From: Alnus glutinosa | Lineage: Eukaryota; Streptophyta; Magnoliopsida; Fagales; Betulaceae | Assembly: GCF_958979055.1 (NCBI RefSeq) | Contig: NC_084887.1 | Coordinates: 30,729,544-30,793,543 of the forward strand | DNA length: 64,000 bases | Reading direction: 5' to 3' | In this document: one piece after another, positions 1-23,540 of the stretch | How the letters are laid out: each line of letters opens with the position of its first letter | Numbering within the stretch: position 1 is the stretch's first letter | The notes under the pieces: model-generated | What the model was told of the DNA's origin: nothing | The model's input: the letters and a program-made list of their open reading frames with translations, nothing else | Databases searched by the model: none | Position numbers and translations under genes: made by a program

Positions 1-800
1 TATAACACTTCATGAATTCCCTCCATTGGATACCTCTATAAATACTGTGTGCATTCGAAAAACTAAATCTGTAGGAAACGGAAGTTGAGAAGCAGGAAAC
101 GGAGTTGAGGAGACGCTATGGTTGGAGGAGGCACCTGAAACGAAAATGGAGGAAAAACTATGGGAAACAAAAATGGGGGAGAAGCTATAGTCAGAAGCGA
201 CGCGGGAAATGAAAATGGAGGAGAAGTTATGGTTGGAGGTGACACCATAAATGAAAATGGAGGAAATGAGGATGGAGCCGAAGATGAAGGTATTGGCTGG
301 GATTTGGGCGAGCCTGAGGAAGTACCGTATTGATATTACTCGAATTTCGGATATTGGTTATATTACCCAAATGATATTTGGGCCTTGGATGCCTTGGGAC
401 AAGCCTTAGAACAATAGTGATGATTATGGACCAGAAGATAATGAATACATCTAATTATATCAACTATAACGAAGACATCGACATTAACATTGAATATGAT
501 GGAAGACGTCGGGAATTAAGACATCATGGATAAGGAGCCTAAGGAAGTTCCGTACTTGTATTACCTGAATTATTGGTTATATTACCCAGATGATATTGGG
601 TCATGGGCACCTTGGGACGAGCCTTGTACCGATGGTGATGATTATGGACCGAAAGATAATGAAAACCTCACTAGTTGCATCGACTATAACAATGCAAAAG
701 GCAGTGAAGATCGAAGGCTCTTAGGTCACTTACCATTGATACCATCTCTCATATGCACTCTTAAAACATTATTTCACTCGGTATTTCTTAACTAACCAAA
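1..800 (+). pseudogene. Degenerate duplicated coding-like sequence
   Basis: No intact gene is visible. Positions 310-470 and 535-690 are two diverged direct copies of one segment. Translated, both read roughly EEVPY..YY..YWLYYP(N/D)DI, then a WDEP-like stretch, then DDYGPKDNEN. The first copy has stop codons; the second is open only from 526 to 795. Upstream, about 60-270 repeats a short unit reading like NENGGE(V/A)MVGGD. It could be the decayed end of a tandem-repeat protein gene lying to the left, or part of a transposon. The product is not recognised. Confidence 0.35.
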
Positions 801-1158
801 CTTGAATTATAGTGTAAATGAATTGATTTACAAATTTTTAGAATATAATGTGATGCCTAATGCATGTACATTAAAAAGTTATAATATAGGTTTGGGAAGC
901 AAAAATTTTATGTTTTATGGTTAGAGATAGTGAAAAATGGCAAGAAGGGATATCGAAGGTCTATTATTTATTTTGATTCCCTACTAGTTCTTGTCCCTAA
1001 AACTATTTTGGGAGGAAAAAGATGCTTGTAGTTATGTTATGTTTTATTTTTCCTTTGTAGTGAAAAAGAAAACAAAATAAAAAATATGAGTAAATATTTT
1101 AGTTTTTCTCTCCCTCTTTTTTTTTTTTAAATGAAAAAGGGTGATTACAAACAGAGAA

Positions 1159-1329
1159 ATGATCCCTACACTCATTTCTCACAACAGCCCCACAACAAGC
1201 TGACGTGGCTGGTAATATTTTATTATTTTTTTACAAAAAGAAATGAAAACAAAACAAAAAAATAATAAAATATTACCAGCCACGTCAGCTTGTTGTGGGT
1301 CTGTTGTGAGAAATGAGTGTATGGATCAT
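1159..1329. mobile_element. Foldback MITE upstream of DHAR
   Basis: Left arm 1159-1232 and right arm 1256-1329 are reverse complements over about 74 bases with two visible mismatches, around a 23-base A-rich loop. Each arm contains TGACGTGG, an ACGT-core motif of the type bound by plant bZIP factors. The element ends about 240 bp before the DHAR start codon, so it lies in the promoter or 5' UTR. No clear target-site duplication was found, so the superfamily is open. Confidence 0.85.
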
Positions 1330-1351
1330 TTTTCTTACAAACTAACCGTGC

Positions 1352-1357
1352 CACGTG
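1352..1357 (+). promoter_or_regulatory. G-box (CACGTG) upstream of DHAR
   Basis: A perfect palindromic CACGTG lies 215 bp upstream of the DHAR ATG, just outside the foldback element. G-boxes are known bHLH/bZIP targets in light, ABA and stress responses, which would fit an antioxidant gene. The function here is inference from motif and position only. Confidence 0.35.
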
Positions 1358-1571
1358 CAAACCAATTGAGGCTGGTACGTGCCTACATGGACGTTTGTAC
1401 GGTAAAATCCAGGCTCTTCTACTCTTACCTTCCTCACAAAGACAAGGACCTCATCAATTCCTTGCTAAAATCTCACTCTTTTTGGCACAACCAAGCAAAT
1501 TACGAACAAAGTCCCAAGTTTCTCATTTGCGGAAGAAGAAAGTTTCAAGTTTCTCTCACGAACCAAAGCCA

Positions 1572-14994
<13,423 letters not shown>

Positions 14995-15497
14995 ATTTTC
15001 TTTAGCTTCTTCTGTATAGGAGGGCTCTACAGGTCTACACTCGTAACCTTCTTTATGTATTATATACTTGAATGCGATTAAAACACTTCCTTTATTATTG
15101 ACTGTCAGATTCTATTTTCCATTTACGTTGCCCAAATGTAGAGGGTACTGGAATTTAGTGACAATGGATCATGCATATGAAAGTTGAAAGTATTGCAGGC
15201 CTTCTAAAGTTTAAAAAATCGTGCATTTTCTAGGAATGGACTTATTATAGATTTCTTACACTAAATATACATACAAAAGCAATTGGTCGACTCTTGCGTA
15301 TGACTTTCCTCATTACCGTGTGGGAGGAAGGCATAAAGAGGAGTGTATGGAGATGTAGGGGCTCATGCAGTTGTGGTTTAATTCATGATGTAAAGATGCA
15401 GTCATGTCAGTGTTGCTATGAACATGACCATGAAGGAAGAATGTTAAAAGGTTATCAGCTACTTGTGATAGTGTAAAGGGGTTGTTACATTATAACT

Positions 15498-15960
15498 GTC
15501 GGAGAAATTATCATTCCTCTCGGTCAATAAGCCCATCTCTGAATTTTGGGCCCAGTCGGCCAACCGACTGGGAAGATCGCTCGGGCACATCGTCATATCT
15601 AAGACCAATGGATATCACGGAACCAACCAGAATACCCAGGATATGAATCCCAGATTCTTCGCTCTACCTAGTGCAGCCAAGATCACATCGACGAGTTACG
15701 GATCCCGGAAGATCCGTACACCTGAGATCACCTCACCCTCAACTGCAAATCCCGAGAAAATCGGGATCCCCGAAGCAATTTAACCGCACCAAAACATTTA
15801 AAAATATAGGAGAACACCAGGTATCAAACTGAGGCTATATTTTGGTCTATTTGAAATTATATTGAATACTCTCTGGAATTGCCCACTGATTTAAGCATTG
15901 GAGTGGGATTGTCAGCATCCTCCGACTCATCTATTTTTATTTTGTAGAGAAGAGAAGAAC
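15498..15960. repeat. Possible solo LTR downstream of DHAR
   Basis: This moderately GC-rich block starts TGTCGGAGAAATTATC and contains TGATTTAAGCATTGGAGTGGG near 15890, wording often found near the R region of plant gypsy LTRs. No second copy or target-site duplication could be identified. 14995-15497, between DHAR and this block, shows no gene. Confidence 0.3.
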
Positions 15961-16110
15961 AAGATGAATGACAAAGTGGCACGTCATATACCAGAAAACT
16001 GCATCAACAATAACAATGGTAGTCATCCATGCACTCTATAATCTACATAGATGGTAATAACTTCCATGAAAGTTATAGGCTGAGGAGGTGCATCTCTTTA
16101 TGAAAGAAAT

Positions 16111-17067
16111 CACCCTTCATGGGGTTGCAACTCTTCGTGAAGAGATGCATGGGGCCTATAAATAGGCTATGGGCGATAGTGGTTTATTCGTTCTTGTAAG
16201 CCAATTTTCCTCGTGGATTTCCACCCTAATGAGAGAAACTATCCACAACAAAAACATTTAAAGATCTTTCAATTGGTATAATAGCTAGGTTGGAGGGGGA
16301 AGTTAAGAAGAACGTGAAGAGCATTACAGGGACGTCCTGCAACAGATTGAAAAGACCATTAACAGACAAACCCTTGATTCGACCTCCACCATAGCATTTT
16401 ATTATCTTCATCAATCCATTGCCAAACTGGATGAAAAACCTCTGCAAATCATGGTGAGTGGTTATACAAGTTGTGCCGAATTTATAAGAGTATAACTTAT
16501 TTAATAATTGAATTTAATTTTGTATTTATGATCGACTCATTCATTAAACAAACAGAATTCGAGTCAAGTTTATACGAGTGCATCGTCGAATGGACTTGTT
16601 TATTTACAGCTCTAATAGTCCCTATGTTGCTGGTTCATTCGTGCGCATTGAGAATGAAGACATTCATATTGGTGAAAACGATGTTTTGACAAATAAAATA
16701 AAACAAATAGTCAAATAGGTGTATTTCTTCAAGATCAAAACGACATCATTTCACTTAAAATGAATAATGTCATTTCACACCTTGGATTCGCGTCCATCAA
16801 CAAACCAAACGACGTCATTTCAAAAAAAAAAAAACAACCCCTTCGTGGGATTGCAACCCTTCATAAAGAGATGCAAGGGGGCCTATAAATAGGCTATGGG
16901 GGCAATAGTTTATTCATTACAATTTTCTGCCATCAAATTAGAGTCTATTTCCCAGTCTCGGATTTCCACCCAAATGGAAGAAAGCATCCACAACAAAAGA
17001 TCCTTCACTTATCTAAAAATAAATAAATAAAAAATCCTTCACTTGGGCTTTCAAAATGCTAGGTTTG
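16111..17067 (+). mobile_element. Fossil LTR pair with degenerate primer site
   Basis: Two diverged direct repeats start at about 16111 and 16837. Both have a GGTTGCAACYCTTC-like block, AAGAGATGCA, then GGGCCTATAAATAGGCTATGGG, which looks like a core promoter with a TATA box. Both continue to GGATTTCCACCC and ATCCACAACAAAA. Copy 1 is followed at about 16273 by TTGGTATAATAGCTAGGTT, close to the Met-tRNA primer site TGGTATCAGAGC of Copia elements. So these are probably two LTRs of an old, nearly coding-free element. Only about 550 bp separates the repeats, with no RT visible. Confidence 0.5.
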
Positions 17068-17250
17068 GCAAGACGGAATGTTTGCATAAAAAAAAATTCC
17101 AAAATTATCATCGACTTTCTTGTAGCACCATACTTTATGGTTGTTGGTGAAACTTCCACCGACTAAATACAAAAATAATTCAAGTTGCATCCCAAAGTGG
17201 TCCAGTCGGAATATATTTCCCAACATTCTTGGGGCCCGTGTCCTAGGTGT

Positions 17251-17279
17251 GAAAAAAAAAAAAAAAAAAAAAAAAAAAA
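17251..17279 (+). repeat. Poly-A tract
   Basis: An uninterrupted run of about 28 A residues is followed by GA-rich sequence and a second A run near 17330. It could be the tail of a retroposed copy, but nothing recognisable precedes it. Confidence 0.6.
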
Positions 17280-17606
17280 GGAAGAAGAAGAAGGTGTCCT
17301 GTGTAGATTTTGACTTTAGATTTTTTTTTTAAAAAAAAAAAAAGAAAAGAAAAGAAACGAGGTTTACTGAAACATTATAAAGATGACAACGGAGAGGATT
17401 GGATCTTTTCTACACGCATTCTTATTATTGTAGAAACATAATCTTATTTTACTATTAAAATATTCATCATTTTGAGATATAATATTGCTATTATTAATTT
17501 GTAATAATTCTTCAGATTTAGATAATACATCTAAGAGTTGGGATTTAGCTTTATGGCCATTCATTGCCTACTAGCCACCCACTGACCATCATTCAATTAG
17601 GCCTAA

Positions 17607-17800
17607 TATATAGGGGATGGGAAGCCGTCCCCAGCAACCTATTTTAATTAAAATCAAATTTTATAATATAAATGAAGTGTTACTGTCCCCTACAAATCAT
17701 TTCCCTCGTTCAATCGTCGTGACATCATAAATAACTTTTTAATTAAAATCAATTTGTTTAATCAAAATAGGCTACTGGGGACGGTCCGGTCCCCCACAAA
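17607..17800. repeat. Imperfect foldback element
   Basis: Left arm near 17612-17655 (CCGTCCCCAGCAACCTATTTT, then AATTAAAATC) pairs with right arm near 17745-17795 (AATCAAAATAGGCTACTGGGG, then ACGG). Overlapping this, a direct repeat of about 30 bases (CAAATCATTTCCCWCGTTCA, then ATCGTC) occurs at about 17692 and 17797. Together they suggest a MITE-like unit or a duplicated half-element. No clean target duplication was seen. Confidence 0.5.
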
Positions 17801-17829
17801 TCATTTCCCACGTTCAATCGTCACTAGCC

Positions 17830-18586
17830 TGCAACTAACTTTGGGAGACCGATAGGCGGTAGAAAAAATCTCTACCGAAGTCGGTTATGTTAGGTAGTCA
17901 AAAATGAAAATTGAAAAGTCAGTTTTTAAACCGAACAACGTCGTTTTATTTGACATGAGATGACATCGTTTTGAACCCAGTATATATTCATCTCTTTCTT
18001 CCCTAACTCTACCGTTCTCTCACTTCTCGGAGTTAGCCCGTCTCTCTCTCTCTCTCTCTCTCTCTCGGAAGCAATCCGGTGGGTGTAACCACGTCTTTGT
18101 TCTTACTGGTTCATTTGGGTTTTTGTTTCAGTTTTGGTTGTTAGTGTTTTTTCTTTTTTCTAATTGGTTGCTAGTGTTGTTCATGATTGATTTTGTCTTG
18201 TTGGTATTGGATATTGATGGCTTTGGTGTGAGTAAGTTTTAATGATTGGTTTATTTTATTGATGTTATTGAACTTGATGACCCATCGAAGACTGAAAGTT
18301 GCCGCTAGTGCCACCTTCATCTTCTCTCCTGGTTTGCGACTCAGTCTATTGACCGCCACCGCTTACCAACTTGGCAGTGACGATAGTGGTCTAGAATGCC
18401 CTTATCAAAATGGAGTCAGTGAAATTGCCAACTTCACCAACTTTATCGGAATGGTAGGAGGAATACCCCCTACCATTACTGATTTGGGATACCAACCCCT
18501 AACAACGGGCAGCTGAACTTGCGGAAAAGTAGGCTTCATCTTTTTATGTTTTTGTTAATAAGTGGGAGGTGAGAGGTGGTAAATAC
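17830..18586. other. Non-coding stretch with (TC)n
   Basis: It holds a (TC)n run at about 18040-18066 and short ACGACGTCGTTTT-like words near 17935. An 85-codon open frame at 18259-18516 has no recognisable domain and no supporting context. No gene is called. Confidence 0.4.
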
Positions 18587-20686
18587 TGTAACAAATCAGT
18601 CCCGTATTGGTAAGAGATTAATAGCTCACATAAAGTGAGTGGTTTATAAAAATATTAATGGGTGCTAAGTCTCACATTGTCTAGTTATTAGGTGAAACGT
18701 AACTAGGCTTTATAAGGGATTCTAGGAAACTCCAAATTGACTAGTCCTTTGAGGTGATAGCGCAGATGTGTTTAGCGTTTTTTCCTTAGTCGTTACAAAT
18801 GGTATCAGAACCACCTAGTAACACAAGGTCATGTGGTACTGATGTGGTCTTTTGTTTACCAAAATATATCAATAATAAATAACCACTCGCAATAGGACGA
18901 ATCCTTGTAGGATAAGGCTATAGAGAGGGTGTCGAACCTCAAGGACTGTAGGGGTATTACTATCAAGTTTTTCAAGATTAAATATAACTTAATTAAAAAG
19001 ATGTTTGATTTGGTTTTTTGTTTTATAAAAAGAAATACATAAAAGTAAAAGACATAAAAGTAAAGATAGTAGGGATGAGATTAAGAATAGGAGATTGATT
19101 TTACCACTCACCGCATAACAATGGTTAATCATAAATTAACAAGGAAAATTCATACTATGCATGATAAAGGGCTCGTCTCACTCGAGTAGTCAAGAAATTA
19201 CCTCTAAAGAATAAGTATAATCCATCTTTGGTTGGCATGGACCGTCCACCTAACCACTAAGATGCGGTACGACCCGTCTTCCCTAGGCATGAACTAGCTA
19301 CGTCTTTAATAGGATATACACACAATCAATGGAATAGTATAACCCATCTTCGGTTGGCACGGACTGTCTACCTAAATTACACTAAACTAGGGTGTAGTAC
19401 AATTCGTCTTCCCTAGGCATGGTCTATTGAATCCTCTTGATCATATATCAATTAAAACAGTTGTATAACAATCATTCACATAATCACAGAAAATATGAAA
19501 GATTGAGTTCAATCAATATAAAAGACTTTCTAAGATAAGATAAGAAATTCATAATGATTGAATATAAACATTAAAATCAATTCTCACAGTTATACAACCA
19601 TCATGCATAGAGAAAATCTCAAACTAAAATACAACTAAACCATTGTTACTTGGAAAAGGGCTACATCAATACTCTACAAAGGTTTTTAGCCGCTCATGAA
19701 GTTGCTGCAATGGCCTCCTGCCATGATTACTTCTCTTCAACTCTTCAAGCCTTCAAGAAGTTTTTCTCTGAATTTGCTCTAGGTAGCAGTGTGTCTTTCT
19801 TCAATGTTTAGAGGCCTATTTATAGAGATTAGGAGAGGCCTAGAAGCTCTTGTAATTCCAGAAAAAATCGTTTTTTGAGTCTTCTTGTCCATGTAGGAGA
19901 TTGAAACTTCAATCCAACTAGGAAAAGGATTCCAAATTCGGCCAGAATTGCGGTCCTTTATTGCGAGGCGATTTTGATATAGTAAACGTCCGAATTTGGG
20001 AAAAGCTATTTCTGATATATTTGTTGGATTTTTTTGTTAGCTTTCCAACGCCACTAATTTCATCGTAATCCAATATCTGATGCAAAAGTTATGATTAAAA
20101 CACTGAGACATGTGCAGAATCCAAATTTAAATCCAATCCGATTTTGACTCTTAGTGGAGAAATTTCGATTTAATCCTTCACTTGATTTGATTAAACTTAA
20201 CCACATCATATAGGTCTTTTATTATGATTGGTTAAGCTTAAACATATCTTCCAAGTCTTCTCAAAGTGTGCTTTAAGCCTAAAATCAATGAAATTAATTA
20301 CATCTTTATTTAAAACCTGAAAACAATAAAACAACACAAAATCAAATAAATAACAATGCTAAGGAATTAACATATATAAGTTAAAGGGCTTGAATGTGCA
20401 ACATTCGACGCTTATCAGGTATTGGAGCACCACATGACATGGCCCTGATGAAGATATCAGAGGTTTAAGGGGAGAGTTTATAACACCCTAGTCTCATATT
20501 GGAAAAAGATGAATAGCTCACATAGAGTGAGTGATTTTTAAAGATACTCATGGGTACTAAGTCTCACATTACCTAGTTACTACGTGAAACTGAGCTTTAT
20601 AAGGGATTGTATAAAAGATCCAAATTGACTAATCCTTTTGAAGTGATAGCCCAGATGTAGCTAATGTTTTTCTCTAAGTCGTTACA
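18587..20686 (+). mobile_element. TRIM retrotransposon interrupted by another LTR
   Basis: Terminal direct repeats 18587-18797 (211 bp) and 20479-20686 (208 bp) share the order (C)CCRTATTGG, AGCTCACATA, GGTGCTAAGTCTCACATT or its variant, CTTTATAAGGGATT, GATAGCSCAGATG, and AAGTCGTTACA. A primer site TGGTATCAGAACC follows the first at 18800. A purine tract TTAAGGGGAGAG precedes the second. Removing a 1,578-bp insert (18840-20417) leaves only about 100 bp of non-coding interior. A terminal-repeat retrotransposon in miniature of about 520 bp fits this exactly. Host-site duplications are not convincing (AATAC against TATAT). It would need trans-acting enzymes. Confidence 0.85.
18840..20417 (-). 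mobile_element. Antisense LTR nested in the TRIM
   Basis: The 1,578-bp insert has TGAT...ATCA ends and is flanked by GGTAC (18835-18839) and GGTAT (20418-20422), a 5-bp duplication with one change. No coding potential is seen. On the - strand a TATA-like CTATAAATAG lies near 19825, and the - strand start reads TGATAAGCGTCGAATGTTGC, resembling the ends of long gypsy-type LTRs. The best reading is a solo LTR inserted in reverse orientation. A non-autonomous element without recognisable LTR pairs is the alternative. Confidence 0.65.
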
Positions 20687-20691
20687 TATAT

Positions 20692-21000
20692 GCTTTGTTG
20701 ATAAGGGTTAATAATTTGGTGGTGCTAATAAAAAATGAGACTCGTCTCTAAACATCATTCCTTTTGAAATGATAAAGTTTTTATTCAAATTGGGCTAGAG
20801 AAAGTCTCTCTAACCCAATCTATAAATATGACAGGTGTTCTTTGAGCATATGAAAATTACATGCTTTTTTGATAATAGAGACAAAGTTGAAAGAAATTTT
20901 ATTAAAAAAAATATGGACCTACATGCATGGGTCCCACCAATTTGCCTTGTTGTGCACCTTTATATTGTGCAAAAAAAAAAACATTTTTCTATGGCAATAA
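20692..21000. other. Short spacer between elements
   Basis: AT-rich sequence between the TRIM and the old Copia. Its last five bases, AATAA, are the Copia target-site copy. No gene is visible. Confidence 0.6.
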
Positions 21001-21729
21001 TGTAAGATATTATCTCTATATATGACATATATGCCACATATACGATATTTATTATATTTAATAAATAAATATAATATACAGTATTATGGTTATGGTAATT
21101 TCTATTAATTTAAATTACCGTTATAGAATCGTTTAATTGATTTTAAAATCAATTAATAATATTATTTTCTTGATGTAAGAAACAATACGGTGTTTACCAT
21201 ATTTGAGGGTCCCTAACTTAACTTATAAATATACAGCATGTGTACACCATCAGTATGGCAATACAATAAAGCATAGGTTAGAAGATCTCTCAGATAATAT
21301 TTTCTTGTTCTTTAGATGGATCGTGGAAACGCTTGAGTAAAGATGACTAGAGGTAAGCTTAGATTTTTATCTTTTATTTTTCGCTGCACATGTTAGTTGA
21401 GCATAATATGTTTATACGTTCTAACATGTGGTATCAGAGCCTGTCTCTATGCTATTTTGTTCAACATTAAGCTTTTGTTGATTCTTGGTTTGCATTGAAT
21501 CTAGTAAATATTTGTGAAAAATAGCTTCTTCTTCTTCTTTTTTCACACATTCTGGAGACACCGTTGAAAAACCATGAAAATTTGATACAAGTATTTTTTT
21601 TTTTTTTTTTACCAATATTCTGTCAATATTGTGATATATGGTCTATTTCAAATTGCTGTGAAATTTGATATGGGCATTTTCAATTCGCTATTTACTGGTT
21701 TGCCCTTGAAACCTACTGTATACCCGAGA

Positions 21730-22560
21730 GATCCATGGATGAACACAACAAATCAGTGGCCGTTCTCCTCCCCTTTTCCCTCCACCAGCAGGATATCTCG
21801 TCAACCCAAGCAGCCAGCACACGTCGGCTCGCTGTAGGCGGCGTCGTCCGCGTGGGAGAGCCGGCCCATCGTGGCCAGTGCCATTCAATGTGGGAGAGGC
21901 CAGTGTCATTGATAATGACGGCCCGTAAACGGCGACCCCATGGGTCGCTGTGGCCTGCTGAGTGGCGGCCTCTCATGGCCGCCGCATGAAGTTACGGGAG
22001 GCGGTGGCGCGACATTTAGGGTTTCATTGGGGCCACCAATTTGGACGGCAACGGCAGCCCTATACAAGCTGCATGTTGGCTAGCTGGTACAGCGACGTGA
22101 TGTCGCATACAGTGGGCGACGGCCTTTTGTGGCCGGCGCATGAGGAATGACGGTGGCGACCAAAACCTGGGAAGAGGAAGAGGAAGAGGGTGGCGACATA
22201 GGGATAAAGGAATTTCGGGTTAGGATTTTTCAGTTTTCGGGTCATAAATCGAGTTAATAGGTTGGAATCCGAGTAGGGTTTTTTAAAAACCCATACAAGT
22301 TTTGGGCCATTAAGTGGGCTAACCTGAATGGGCCAGCCCAATGAGAAACGATCCAATATTAAAAAAAAAAAAAAAATGCCCATGTAAGTGGGCTGATCCG
22401 GTTTGGGCAGCCCTATACAGAGACCCAGAAACTCAACCCAATCTGGTTTGCCTTAAATGTACTGACCCGACCCGATTACGTGGGTTGACTCGATTGGATC
22501 AACCCAATACAGTGGCCCATTTTGATTTTGTGAAAATAAAGAAAAATTAGGCTTAGGTGG
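21730..22560. other. GC-rich block in the Copia leader
   Basis: This stretch is far richer in G+C than the AT-rich DNA around it, with words such as GTGGCGGCC and CGACGGCCTTTTGTGGCCGG. Several short frames overlap on both strands, the usual result of few AT-rich stop codons rather than evidence of genes. It may be captured host DNA or an older insertion, and no homology is recognised. Confidence 0.45.
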
Positions 22561-23029
22561 AGATTTGAACTTGTGACATTTGAATTCATTAAGTGACAAG
22601 TTTCAAAACATTAAGTTAGGCTTAATTTTATGCTTTCACATTAAGATTTTACTCCCTTTATTATTAACAATGTTGTGTATTAAAATTATTGTTTCTTTAA
22701 TAAATGATCTTGGATATATATTTGATTGTTTAATTTATATTATTTATATATAAATTGCTTGATGCCTAGACCTAAGAATAATTAACAATACCATATATGA
22801 TAGCGTGTTTACAGTAATATCCAAGAATGCAATGTTTAAAAAAGTTCTGGCTATAAAAGTCTTAAGATTTAAGAGTGCCAAGTGAATCCCCTTACTTTCC
22901 AGGGAACTCACCTGGTTGCACCTTAAAAAATGTTGTTTACCCCATTTAGGTATTGACTTGTTATATTATTGGGACCATTTGTGGGCATTTATAAAGTTAT
23001 TAGATGTTAATAAAGTCACAATTATTATT

Positions 23030-23540
23030 AAATATTTTGGGAGAGCCAAAGCATCCCAATTTTTGAATGATAATTACATCAAGATTACACATACATAATT
23101 ATCATAATAATTCTAGGAAAGCCAAAGCATCCCATATTTAATGACAATTACATCAAGATTACACGAATGAACCTCATAAAGAATTTTATTAGATGTTTAT
23201 GAATTGCAGCGTGATTATTATGATTTTGGAAGAGCCAAAGCATCATAATTTTATAATAATTGCATAAAGATCGTACATATGAACTTCATATAGAAAAATT
23301 AATATCGTGTTGTAATTAATTCATAAATTTAATTACTTATACCCAAAGGGAAGTTTTTATTTTTATGGCTTAATTAGAATAAGATAACAAATTTAGTATT
23401 AAAAGTAAAATTTCTCTCGGTTGCCCAAAGGTACGGAGAATTTTATTTATTAATATTTAAATTTATTAGTCTTATTAATAAAGAGTAAATTCCGTTCGTG
23501 ATGCAACCTTTACCCAAAGGTAACATGAAATTTACTGTTT
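23030..23540 (+). repeat. Diverged short tandem repeats in the Copia leader
   Basis: The phrase AGAGCCAAAGCATCC (or GGAAAGCCAAAGCATCCC), followed by AATTACATCAAGATTACAC, recurs near 23043, 23116 and 23229. Farther on, a second phrase, CCCAAAGGTAA or a variant, recurs near 23342, 23425 and 23514, each followed by AATTTTA-like sequence. These look like two families of decayed tandem repeats before the gag remnant. Confidence 0.6.

Noticed and set aside
18259..18516. 85-codon frame in the DHAR-TRIM spacer
   Set aside because: No domain, no promoter or splice context, and surrounded by repeats.
21688..22383. Several overlapping frames on both strands in the GC-rich block
   Set aside because: High GC lengthens random frames. 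No family is recognised and all lie in the leader of an old retrotransposon.
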